Source of the DNA: Erysipelotrichaceae bacterium
GTDB taxonomy: Bacteria; Bacillota_I; Bacilli_A; Erysipelotrichales; Erysipelotrichaceae
NCBI GenBank assembly: GCA_029227155.1
Contig: JAQXZJ010000085.1
Coordinates: forward strand, 1 to 33,182
Direction: 5' to 3'
Length of the DNA: 33,182 nt
The notes under the pieces were generated by a model. The model saw only the letters and a list, made by a program, of their open reading frames with translations. It was not told the origin of the DNA and searched no databases. Positions 8,715-17,509 of this stretch are shown here, piece after piece (positions within the stretch are counted from its first letter, which is position 1; every line of letters begins with the position of its first letter). Both the position numbers and the translations under genes were made by a program.

Positions 8715-9644
8715 ATGAGAAAGATTCAGGAACAGTGGAAACGATACATAGCCAATATAAAAACACTCACATTTCATGATGTGAGCTTTTGGTGTATAGA
8801 AAAATTGAAACATACCCAAAGTAAGCAATATGCAAGAGCTTTGATTGTATTCATTGTTATTTTTACGATTCTATTTGCTGAAATAAATCCACATCAGTTA
8901 TTGATGGGTAGTTATCAGTTTTATACGGGTGAAATCATTTATCAAGAATATCTTATCAGCGAAGGAACATTTTATGAATATCCAGAAACGGTACAGACCA
9001 ATGTATCTCAACAACAAGGTCCGAGTTTCTTGTATTCTCAAGCAAATGAAGGAGAAATAGGAGTCACTTATCAAGATTATATCTTAACTTATGATATGTT
9101 TGGTCATTTATTAACACGTCAGGCTAGCTCCGATATTACCTTCCAACAAGCACAGGATATTGAATATAGCCCAGGATCGAAAGTGAAAACCGGTGCTTAT
9201 TTCTATCCGAAGTACTCTCGTTATGGAGTTGATTGTGTGGGATGTACTGGAAGGAAAACGGGAAAAGGAAATTTTGCGAATGGGGTACACTATGAAAAGG
9301 ATAAGGGTGTGCGACAGTTTGATGGTACATATAGTGGAGATATCAAATATGAAGGATATTATATTATAGCGGCAGATCCATCCATTCCTTTTTGTACAGT
9401 ATTAGAAATTACAAATCATCGCTTCCAAGGTGCTGGAATTGTAAATAATCAGCCATTTCAAGTGGTGGTTTTGGACCGTGGTTCCGCTATTAAGGGAAAT
9501 CGGATTGATTTGTTCGTAGGTTTAGAATCTGATATGCAAGTGGGGTATGGAAAATGGCAAACATCAAAAAAGACAACAGCAACGGTCGTGAAACGTGGCA
9601 AATGGACTAAAAATAGTTTAGGACAACGTGGTTGTAAGTTTTAA
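8715..9644 (+). CDS. 3D-domain protein (YabE-position homologue) with N-terminal TM anchor
   Basis: TM segment 'ALIVFIVIFTILF'; C-terminal 3D domain 'VVVLDRGSAIKGNRIDLFVG'. Lies between tatD and rnmV as yabE does in Bacillus subtilis. Confidence 0.8.
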   Translation: MRKIQEQWKRYIANIKTLTFHDVSFWCIEKLKHTQSKQYARALIVFIVIFTILFAEINPHQLLMGSYQFYTGEIIYQEYLISEGTFYEYPETVQTNVSQQQGPSFLYSQANEGEIGVTYQDYILTYDMFGHLLTRQASSDITFQQAQDIEYSPGSKVKTGAYFYPKYSRYGVDCVGCTGRKTGKGNFANGVHYEKDKGVRQFDGTYSGDIKYEGYYIIAADPSIPFCTVLEITNHRFQGAGIVNNQPFQVVVLDRGSAIKGNRIDLFVGLESDMQVGYGKWQTSKKTTATVVKRGKWTKNSLGQRGCKF

Positions 9645-9658
9645 TGGGGGATGAATAA

Positions 9659-10192
9659 ATGAAACGGATTGATGAAGTAATTATTGTAGAAGGAAAAAAT
9701 GATGCCCATCGAATTCATCAGGTCATTGATGCAGATATTATCTGTACCTATGGATTAAGTATGCCCCAAGAAATATTAGATTCCATTGTAGAAATTGCAC
9801 AGCATCGTAAGATTATCATTTTTACTGATCCAGATTCTCCAGGGAATCGGATCCGTCATAAAATTGCAGAGTTGGTTCCTGATGCTTCTCATGTGTATTT
9901 ACAAACCAAACAAGCAAGAGGAAATCATAAGGTGGGAGTGGAGCATGCAAGCTTAAATGATATCTTAGAAGCCTTTGAACATGTTTCTGAAGGGAAATGC
10001 CAAAAAGAATCATTATCTTGGAAGGAGTATATTGAATTAGGCTTAAATGGAGGAACGAAAAGTAAACAAAAACGACAACAGGTGGCAGAACGAATGCATA
10101 TTGGAGAAGCCAATGCGAAAACGTTTTATCATCGTTTAAATATGATTCAAGCAACGAAAGAAATGATAGAAAGGGTGTTAATTGATGAGTAA
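9659..10192 (+). CDS. rnmV: Ribonuclease M5
   Basis: TOPRIM 'VIIVEGKNDAHRI', 'IIIFTDPDSPGNRIRHKI', 'GNHKVGVEHASLNDI'. Immediately upstream of rsmA. Confidence 0.95.
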   Translation: MKRIDEVIIVEGKNDAHRIHQVIDADIICTYGLSMPQEILDSIVEIAQHRKIIIFTDPDSPGNRIRHKIAELVPDASHVYLQTKQARGNHKVGVEHASLNDILEAFEHVSEGKCQKESLSWKEYIELGLNGGTKSKQKRQQVAERMHIGEANAKTFYHRLNMIQATKEMIERVLIDE

Positions 10193-11039
10193 AGCCATTG
10201 CGACAATTTCAAAAACAAGAGAAATCATGGAAAAGCATGGGTATCATACCAAAAAGAAGTTTGGGCAGAACTTTTTAACAGAACCTTCTATTGTTGAAAG
10301 AATTGCACAGTCTATTCCTCAAGCAGATCCATTGTTAGTAATCGAAATCGGACCTGGAATTGGTGCGTTGACAGAACAACTAGCAAAAGTTGCAGATCAT
10401 GTAATTGCATATGAGATTGATGATCAACTATTGCCAATTTTAGCTGATACCTTGAGTGAATATCCACAAGTAGAAGTACGTCATCGAGATTTCTTGCAGG
10501 TGAATTTAAAAGAAGAATTACAACCATGGATCGAAGAAGGATATACCATTGCAGTAGCCGCAAACTTACCGTATTACATTACCACTCCATTATTATTTCA
10601 TATCTTTGAAAGTGGAGCGCCGATTCATAGCATTACGGTAATGATGCAAAAAGAAGTTGCTGATCGCTTCTGTGCAGAAGTATCAACCAAAGATTACAAT
10701 GCTTTGAGTGTTATTTCTCAATATCGCGCCGATGTCAAAATGGTGATGAAGGTACCGAAAGAAGTATTTGTGCCAAAACCAAATGTTGATAGTGCAGTCA
10801 TTCAGTTTCAGCTAAGAGAATATAAACAAGTAGTGGATAAGGAAGAAGCGTTCTTTGCGCTGGTAAAAAGTTGTTTTACCCAGCGAAGAAAAACAATTCT
10901 AAATAATCTTTCGAATTACTTAGGTAATAAAGAAAAAGCGAGAACATATTTAGAAAAAGCAGGGATTGATCCTGCTCAAAGAGCGGAAACTTGTAGTTTG
11001 GATACGTTTATTCAATTGTATGAGGAGATGGATTTATGA
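10185..11039 (+). CDS. rsmA: 16S rRNA dimethyladenosine transferase RsmA/KsgA
   Basis: 'KKFGQNFLTEPSIVERI', 'VIEIGPGIGALTEQLA', 'AANLPYYITTPLLF', 'FTQRRKTILNNL'. Confidence 0.97.
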   Translation: MSKAIATISKTREIMEKHGYHTKKKFGQNFLTEPSIVERIAQSIPQADPLLVIEIGPGIGALTEQLAKVADHVIAYEIDDQLLPILADTLSEYPQVEVRHRDFLQVNLKEELQPWIEEGYTIAVAANLPYYITTPLLFHIFESGAPIHSITVMMQKEVADRFCAEVSTKDYNALSVISQYRADVKMVMKVPKEVFVPKPNVDSAVIQFQLREYKQVVDKEEAFFALVKSCFTQRRKTILNNLSNYLGNKEKARTYLEKAGIDPAQRAETCSLDTFIQLYEEMDL

Positions 11040-11872
11040 GGGAATATGCGAATGCAAAACTGAATTTATGTTTGAATGTGGTAGGAAAACGAGAAGATGG
11101 ATATCATGAACTAGAAATGATCATGGTGCCATTAGACTTGCATGATACATTAGTGGTTGAGTTGGCAGAAGAAACAACTTTGACAAGTGAAGTTCCATTA
11201 CCAATGGATCGTTCCAATACCATCATCAAAGCGATCGAAGTGATGAGAAAACATTTTAGATTTACCGAACAGTTTGCGATTCAACTAACAAAGCGGATTC
11301 CGATGCAAGCAGGGCTTGCTGGGGGAAGTAGTGATGGTGCAGCTATGTTGCGTTGTCTCAATCAATTATTAAACCTGAATTTATCAATTGAGCAACTCGC
11401 TCAGATTGGAAAAGAAGTCGGTGCAGATGTGCCTTTCTGTGTATATAATTGTCCAGCGATTGTGAAAGGAATCGGAGAACAAGTGACACCATTCCATTTT
11501 CCACAGGAATATCATGTACTGTTAATCAAACCAGAACAGGGGGTAAGTACGAAAGAAGCATTTGCACGCTTACAGTTTGAGACGATGATTCATCCTGATT
11601 GTGAACAATTAAAAGAAGCGCTTTTACAACAAGATCATGAAAAGATCCAACGATCCATGCAGAATACATTAGAAGCTAGTGCATTTGAAATAGTACCAGT
11701 GATTCGTAAGATCAAACAGGAATGTTTAGATTATGGATTCCCTTATGTTTTAATGTCAGGTAGTGGTTCAACCGTGTTTGCATTGAGTGAATCAGAAGAT
11801 TTTGTTCAACAAGCCTATCATTCCTTTAAAAATCAGTATGATTTTGTAGTGAAAACAAGAATAAAGGGTTAA
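11036..11872 (+). CDS. ispE: 4-diphosphocytidyl-2-C-methyl-D-erythritol kinase
   Basis: 'AKLNLCLNVVGKREDGYHELEMIMVPLDLHD', 'IPMQAGLAGGSSDGAAMLRCLN', 'LMSGSGSTVFAL'. Confidence 0.95.
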   Translation: MREYANAKLNLCLNVVGKREDGYHELEMIMVPLDLHDTLVVELAEETTLTSEVPLPMDRSNTIIKAIEVMRKHFRFTEQFAIQLTKRIPMQAGLAGGSSDGAAMLRCLNQLLNLNLSIEQLAQIGKEVGADVPFCVYNCPAIVKGIGEQVTPFHFPQEYHVLLIKPEQGVSTKEAFARLQFETMIHPDCEQLKEALLQQDHEKIQRSMQNTLEASAFEIVPVIRKIKQECLDYGFPYVLMSGSGSTVFALSESEDFVQQAYHSFKNQYDFVVKTRIKG

Positions 11873-11884
11873 TAACCCTTTATT
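11860..11884 (+). terminator. Candidate terminator/hairpin between ispE and glmU
   Basis: AATAAAGGGTTAATAACCCTTTATT followed by TT; overlaps the ispE stop codon. Confidence 0.5.
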
Positions 11885-11928
11885 TTATGATAACTTTTAT
11901 ATACAATAATGAGGGGAGTGAGATACGA

Positions 11929-13284
11929 ATGAAATCAGCGATAGTAATGGCTGCCGGAAAAGGTACCAGAATGAAATCAGATAAGACCAAAACTATGCAT
12001 CAAGTGATGGATAAACCAATGATTGGTCATGTTTATGATAATTTAAAAAAAGCAGGAGTAGAAAATATTGTAGTTGTTGTTGGACACGGTGCTCAACAAA
12101 TTAAAGACTATTTAGAAGATAAAGTAGATTATGCTTTACAGGAACCACAATTAGGAACAGGTCATGCTGTAATGCAAGCAACAAGTTTAAAGGGAAAACC
12201 AGGGAAAACGTTAATTTTTAACGGAGACTGTCCATTGGTACAACCAGAAACGATTCAACAGTTGTTTGAAAAAGCACAGGATGCTGAATTCACATTATTA
12301 ACAACAGTGATGGAAGATGCAGCAAAATATGGTCGGATTATCCGTGACGAACAGGACCATGTGGAAAAAATTGTTGAATTTAAAGACTGTAATCCTGAAG
12401 AACTGTTAGTAAAAGAAATCAATGTTGGAATTTATTGTGCAGATAATGAATTATTGTGGAAGTATTTACCAGAATTGACCAATGATAATGCTCAACATGA
12501 ATATTATGTTACAGACTTGGTGGAAATTTTTAAGAAACATGGGCATACCGTAAATGCGATGGTGGCTTCGGATCGAGATGAAATGATTGGTGTCAATGAC
12601 CGTATCATGCTAGATGAAGCATCTCGTTGGTTAAAACGCCATGTGAATCGGAAGATCATGAGTGAAGGAGTCACATTGATTGATTCTGAAAATACATATC
12701 TATCTACAGATACGTCTATTGGAACAGACACGGTTGTTTATCCAAATGTTGTGATGGAAGGACATGTAGAGATTGGTAAGAATTGTCGGATTTTACCAGG
12801 AACTTATCTAAAGAATGTTGTTATTGGTGATGGCTGTACCATTGATAGTTCTCGTTTGACAGATACAAAAATAGGAAATAAAGTGACAATTGGGCCTAGT
12901 TCGCATCTAAGAAATGGCTGTGAGATTGCAGATGAGGTAAGAATTGGTAATTTTGTTGAACTAAAAAATACAAAATTGGGTTATAATACCAAGTGTGCTC
13001 ACCTAACATATGTTGGAGATGCAACAGTAGGTGAAAAAGTGAATTTCGGATGTGGTGTCGTAACAGTCAATTACGACGGTAAACATAAATTCCATACAGA
13101 AATTGGTGATGGAGCTTTTATTGGAAGTAATGTAAATATAATTGCCCCTGTGAAGATTGGTAAAAATGCATTATTAGCTGCAGGTTCCACAATCAACCAT
13201 GATGTAGAAATGGGAGATATGGCTATTGCAAGACCACGTCAGGAAATCAAAAAAGGTTTCGGTCAAAAATACAAAGATAAATAA
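11929..13284 (+). CDS. glmU: Bifunctional UDP-GlcNAc pyrophosphorylase / glucosamine-1-P acetyltransferase
   Basis: 'IVMAAGKGTRMKSDKTKTMHQVMDKPMIGHV', left-handed beta-helix hexapeptide repeats, 'HLTYVGDATVGEKVNFGCGVVTVNYDGKHK'. Confidence 0.97.
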   Translation: MKSAIVMAAGKGTRMKSDKTKTMHQVMDKPMIGHVYDNLKKAGVENIVVVVGHGAQQIKDYLEDKVDYALQEPQLGTGHAVMQATSLKGKPGKTLIFNGDCPLVQPETIQQLFEKAQDAEFTLLTTVMEDAAKYGRIIRDEQDHVEKIVEFKDCNPEELLVKEINVGIYCADNELLWKYLPELTNDNAQHEYYVTDLVEIFKKHGHTVNAMVASDRDEMIGVNDRIMLDEASRWLKRHVNRKIMSEGVTLIDSENTYLSTDTSIGTDTVVYPNVVMEGHVEIGKNCRILPGTYLKNVVIGDGCTIDSSRLTDTKIGNKVTIGPSSHLRNGCEIADEVRIGNFVELKNTKLGYNTKCAHLTYVGDATVGEKVNFGCGVVTVNYDGKHKFHTEIGDGAFIGSNVNIIAPVKIGKNALLAAGSTINHDVEMGDMAIARPRQEIKKGFGQKYKDK

Positions 13285-13295
13285 GGGGAGGAACT

Positions 13296-14267
13296 ATGGT
13301 AAAAGACATTATTGTATTCGCACTATCTTCTAGTAAAGAATTAGCGCAAGAAATCGTAGACTATTTAGGAATTCCACTAGGAAATTGTTCAGTTAGACAT
13401 TTTGCGGATGGTGAAATTCTGGTAGAACCAGGAGAATCTGTTCGTGGAAAGCATGTATTTATCGTTCAATCAACTTGTGGTCCAGTTTCTGAAAATTTGA
13501 TGGAAATTCTTGTTTGTTTGGATGCTTGTAAACGTGCAAGTGCTGGAGAAATCACGGTTGTGACTCCATATTATGGCTATGCAAGACAGGATCGTAAAGC
13601 AAGAGCAAGACAACCAATTACAGCTCGTTTGGTGGCAGATTTGTTACAGGTTGCTGGTGCGGATCGTGTAGTAACCATTGATTTACATGCTTCACAAATT
13701 CAAGGGTTCTTTAATGTGCCAATTGATGATTTATCTGCAGTATCTTTGATCGGCCAATATTTTAGACATAAAAACTTTGATTTAAATGATGTGGTTGTTG
13801 TTTCACCTGACCATGGTGGAGCTACAAGAGCTCGCAAATTGTCTGACTGCTTAGGTGGAACGACGATTGCGATCATTGATAAACGGAGAACACAACCAAA
13901 TGTTGCAGAAGCATTGAACTTAATTGGTGATGTTAAAGGTAAGGTTGCTATTGTAATTGATGATATCGTTGATACAGGTGGATCCTTACTTGGTGGAATC
14001 AATATGTTAGTAGAAAAAGGTGCTAAGGAAATCTACTGTGCTTGTACTCACGGTGTATTGTCTAATAACGCAGTAGAACGCATCAATGCTTCTCCTTTAA
14101 AAGAATTTGTAATTACTAACTCTATTCCTTTGGGAGACAAGATTAACGAAAACGTGAATGACAAGGTTGTTGTATTATCTGTTGGTTTCATGTTAGCGAA
14201 AGTAATTGAAGCAATTACAAATGATGAACCAGTAAGTGTAGTATTTGATTTATTTAACCAAGAATAA
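13296..14267 (+). CDS. prs: Ribose-phosphate pyrophosphokinase
   Basis: 'YYGYARQDRKARARQPITARLVADLL', 'VVVSPDHGGATRARKLSD', 'VIDDIVDTGGSLLGG'. Confidence 0.97.
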   Translation: MVKDIIVFALSSSKELAQEIVDYLGIPLGNCSVRHFADGEILVEPGESVRGKHVFIVQSTCGPVSENLMEILVCLDACKRASAGEITVVTPYYGYARQDRKARARQPITARLVADLLQVAGADRVVTIDLHASQIQGFFNVPIDDLSAVSLIGQYFRHKNFDLNDVVVVSPDHGGATRARKLSDCLGGTTIAIIDKRRTQPNVAEALNLIGDVKGKVAIVIDDIVDTGGSLLGGINMLVEKGAKEIYCACTHGVLSNNAVERINASPLKEFVITNSIPLGDKINENVNDKVVVLSVGFMLAKVIEAITNDEPVSVVFDLFNQE

Positions 14268-14302
14268 AAAGAATTGATTCCTTCGGGAGTCAATTCTTTT
14301 TT
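14268..14302. terminator. Bidirectional terminator between prs (+) and addA (-)
   Basis: AAAAAGAATTGATTCCTTCGGGAGTCAATTCTTTTTTT: long stem capped by a C(TTCG)G tetraloop, A-run left and T-run right. Contains the addA stop codon. Confidence 0.85.
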
Positions 14303-17300
14303 TCGTAGGCAATCCAATCATTCCATTCAAAACTATATAAATAACAAGAAATACTATGATTTGGGTAATGATTATGCAAAGCTTCGTAATATTCTTGAAT
14401 TTGATTTGCGTAACGATCTAATAACTCTTGTTTACTAACATTGCGATCGGATTTAAAATCAATCAAGATTATTTTTTGTTCATCAATGCCAATACAGTCC
14501 ATAATTCCATGAACTAGAGAATGTTCTTTTTGATAAAGGAACGGATATTCTTTATAAATGGTCATAGTTTTCAATTGTTGGAAATTTGGATGTTCAAAGA
14601 AATTTAGGATCTGATTTCTATCCTTTTTCGATAATACAAATGGTAATTGATTGATGTCATTTGGTGTAAAATGATTGAAATCCAATAATTCCATTGCTTT
14701 GTGAAGCCGATTTCCTCTTTCGTTTGCTAGATGGTCACTTACTTTCAATTCGGTAATTTTGGTTGCTTTCTGTTGAGAAGGTGTAACATCCTGATGAGGG
14801 ATCAGTGGCATGAAATAACGAGGGAAGTCAATTTGTGTTTGACTAGTACTAGCAGGTAGAACAGGAATATCCCATGGTGTATATATATATTGGACCTGGA
14901 TGGATGGGAAATCGGTGTTCTGTAAGGCGGTTTGAATAATAGAAGAAATGGAATGATTCTCTTCTAAGTATCCAGCGGATAAGGATTGTGTGACATCTTG
15001 TGGCTGATTCACAACATCAACGATAACGAGTTTCTGTTTTGGCCGTGTAAAGGCAACATATAAAATACGAATTTCTTCTTCAATGCTTAATTGTTTCTGC
15101 TTTCGAGCAATAACCTTTTTTAATAGAGTTGGTTTTTGAAACCGATATGGAAGACGTACCGCATCAAAGGCAACACCTAATTCATCATCGGTATAGATAG
15201 GATTTGGATCTTTTCGATTTAATTCACTTCCCCAATAAAGAACAACAGGGAACTCTAATCCTTTGGAAGCATGAATAGATACAACACGAACGACATCTGC
15301 TGATTCTGATAAGGAAACAGCGTCTCCCATATCTTCTGCCTGATTTACCGCTAAACGCTGAATAAAATCAGCTAATGTTGCTCCATCAGCAGTTGCTTGC
15401 ATTGCCAACTCATATAAAACATCTAAGTTGTCTTTGCTTGATTGTTTGGTATGATCATCATAGAAACGATGTAGCTTAAACAACTCGGTAATCAGTTCAG
15501 AAATATGATGATGCTTTTGGAATTCTAATAATGTTTGATAATCCTGTGTGATTTCATGTTGAAGGGATAAGAGGTAGTTCCAATAGGACTGTTCCTTTTT
15601 GTTGATCTGCAATTTTGCTAATGTATTATCATCTACATGGTAATATGCACTTGTTAAAACAGTAAATAAGGCAATTTCATCACTAGGATCCTGTAATAAA
15701 CGTAACCAGTTGATAACCGCCTGAATCGCATCATCACTAAAGAAACCGGTTTTGGTTGTGAAATAATACGGAATATGATACTGATCAAATATTTTTTTAA
15801 TGATTGTTTTTGGTGCATGAGTTCTTGTAAGAATGACATAGTCTTTCCAATGCTTGAATGGGGATTGTTGTCTCATTTCTAATATTTTATGAGCCATATA
15901 TCGTGCTTTTAATTCTGCGGATGAAACATCCATTCCCTCATCTTTCAGATTCTTTTTACATAAAATATCTAAATCAATGACAAAGTCATCTTTTATCTGT
16001 GAATCTAATCCTATAGAAACACGATCTTCTTTTTGATATTGATCATGGAATCCATCAATGTTCATAAGTTGCTCAAAAAGTACATTATTAAATTCAACAA
16101 TATTATATTTAGAACGATAATTATTTGATAAGTAGATGACATGATCATTTTCGTTTGCATGTGTAATCAAAGAACGCATTAAATCAGGTTTTGCATTACG
16201 GAAACTATAAATAGATTGCTTGATATCTCCTACACGGAAGACATTGTTACAACGACAAATTGCTTGTATCAATGATTCTTGAATATCATTAGAATCTTGG
16301 TATTCATCAACCATGATTTCGGCATATTGTTGTCGTAGTGTTTGAGCAATTTCTCCTTGATTTGCATGCAATAATTGAATCGCAAACCGTTCCATATCTT
16401 CAAAATCAATTCCTTGATTTTCTTTTTTTATTGTTTGAAAAGCAGTAAGATAATCTTTGGTTAGTTGGATAACTATTTTTATCATTTCATGTTGATTAGC
16501 AAGTGCTTCCACAAGAGCTTGTTCATTTTCTAATTCTTCAAATACATAGGATTTTATTTTCTCTTGGATGATATCACGAAGTTCTTTATACTGTGGTAGA
16601 TCTTTCATTGGTTTTCCTGTCACTTTTCGACAATCTGGGCAGGATAATCGTTCAGCGAACTCCATTTCTTGTTTAAAAGCAACGTAATCATGTTGTAAAA
16701 GGTGATATTCCATATTTGTTAGATACTTGTTTAAGGTATCTCGATAGTGATCGAATAAAGGATGCCCTGCTGTAATTAAGAAAACGTATTGATCAAATGA
16801 TTGTAATGCAGATTGTAAATAATGAATATCTCTTAGATAAAAGCTCCAAATATAATTTTGTAAGTTTTCTGGTAATTCATAGAGATGATTGACTGGTTGG
16901 TAATAAGAAAGACAAGAATCAAGCCATGTGTAAGCATCGGTTTTTTTAGAAGCCTCTTGTGCAAATGAAGCAATCAGTTTTTTTAGTGTTTGATGTTGAT
17001 CATTTGCGGATGATAAAGTTTCTAATAGGGATAAGAAATTTGGATCATTCTTTTGATATTGATATTGCAAAGCTTTATCCATTGCTTGTTGCTGAAATAG
17101 AGTGACGGTATTTTGATCATAGACATTCTCAAAGCGTTGTGGGTCGATTCCTAATACATAAGAATAGTTTTTTAGTAGTTTTAAGCAGAAGGCATCGATG
17201 GTGCAAACATCTGCCGATGGTAATAAAGCTAATTGCTTTTGTAAGTAATTCAAAGTATCTGGATCGTTACAGGCATTGATACGGCTTTGCATTTCTTTCA

Positions 17301-17505
17301 TTAACCGTTTTTTCATTTCTGTAGCAGCTGCCTCTGTAAAAGTCATGGCTAATATTTCATTAACAGAAATATGATCTTGTAAGATTCGTTTTAATAATCG
17401 TTGAACAAGGACTGTCGTTTTTCCAGCACCGGCAGAAGCAGATACAATGATATTCTGATTAATTGATTCAATGGCTTCTAATTGTTGGGGATTCCAATTT
17501 GGCAT
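14290..17505 (-). CDS. addA: ATP-dependent helicase/nuclease subunit A
   Basis: 'WNPQQLEAIESINQNIIVSASAGAGKTTVLVQRL', 'IMVDEYQDSNDIQ', 'RVVSIHASKGLEFPVVLYWG', nuclease motif 'LVHGIMDCIGIDEQKIILIDFKSDR'. Start set at MPNWNP (17505). Confidence 0.95.
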   Translation of the reverse strand: MPNWNPQQLEAIESINQNIIVSASAGAGKTTVLVQRLLKRILQDHISVNEILAMTFTEAAATEMKKRLMKEMQSRINACNDPDTLNYLQKQLALLPSADVCTIDAFCLKLLKNYSYVLGIDPQRFENVYDQNTVTLFQQQAMDKALQYQYQKNDPNFLSLLETLSSANDQHQTLKKLIASFAQEASKKTDAYTWLDSCLSYYQPVNHLYELPENLQNYIWSFYLRDIHYLQSALQSFDQYVFLITAGHPLFDHYRDTLNKYLTNMEYHLLQHDYVAFKQEMEFAERLSCPDCRKVTGKPMKDLPQYKELRDIIQEKIKSYVFEELENEQALVEALANQHEMIKIVIQLTKDYLTAFQTIKKENQGIDFEDMERFAIQLLHANQGEIAQTLRQQYAEIMVDEYQDSNDIQESLIQAICRCNNVFRVGDIKQSIYSFRNAKPDLMRSLITHANENDHVIYLSNNYRSKYNIVEFNNVLFEQLMNIDGFHDQYQKEDRVSIGLDSQIKDDFVIDLDILCKKNLKDEGMDVSSAELKARYMAHKILEMRQQSPFKHWKDYVILTRTHAPKTIIKKIFDQYHIPYYFTTKTGFFSDDAIQAVINWLRLLQDPSDEIALFTVLTSAYYHVDDNTLAKLQINKKEQSYWNYLLSLQHEITQDYQTLLEFQKHHHISELITELFKLHRFYDDHTKQSSKDNLDVLYELAMQATADGATLADFIQRLAVNQAEDMGDAVSLSESADVVRVVSIHASKGLEFPVVLYWGSELNRKDPNPIYTDDELGVAFDAVRLPYRFQKPTLLKKVIARKQKQLSIEEEIRILYVAFTRPKQKLVIVDVVNQPQDVTQSLSAGYLEENHSISSIIQTALQNTDFPSIQVQYIYTPWDIPVLPASTSQTQIDFPRYFMPLIPHQDVTPSQQKATKITELKVSDHLANERGNRLHKAMELLDFNHFTPNDINQLPFVLSKKDRNQILNFFEHPNFQQLKTMTIYKEYPFLYQKEHSLVHGIMDCIGIDEQKIILIDFKSDRNVSKQELLDRYANQIQEYYEALHNHYPNHSISCYLYSFEWNDWIAYEKKN

Positions 17506-17509
17506 AATG

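Noticed and set aside
9822-10154. 110-aa minus-strand ORF inside rnmV
   Set aside because: Antisense to a well-supported conserved gene; composition looks like a reverse-complement artefact.
15654-15839. 61-aa minus-strand ORF in addA, and the similar 66-aa ORF at 18403..18603 in addB
   Set aside because: Out-of-frame ORFs within genes on the same strand; no supporting signals.
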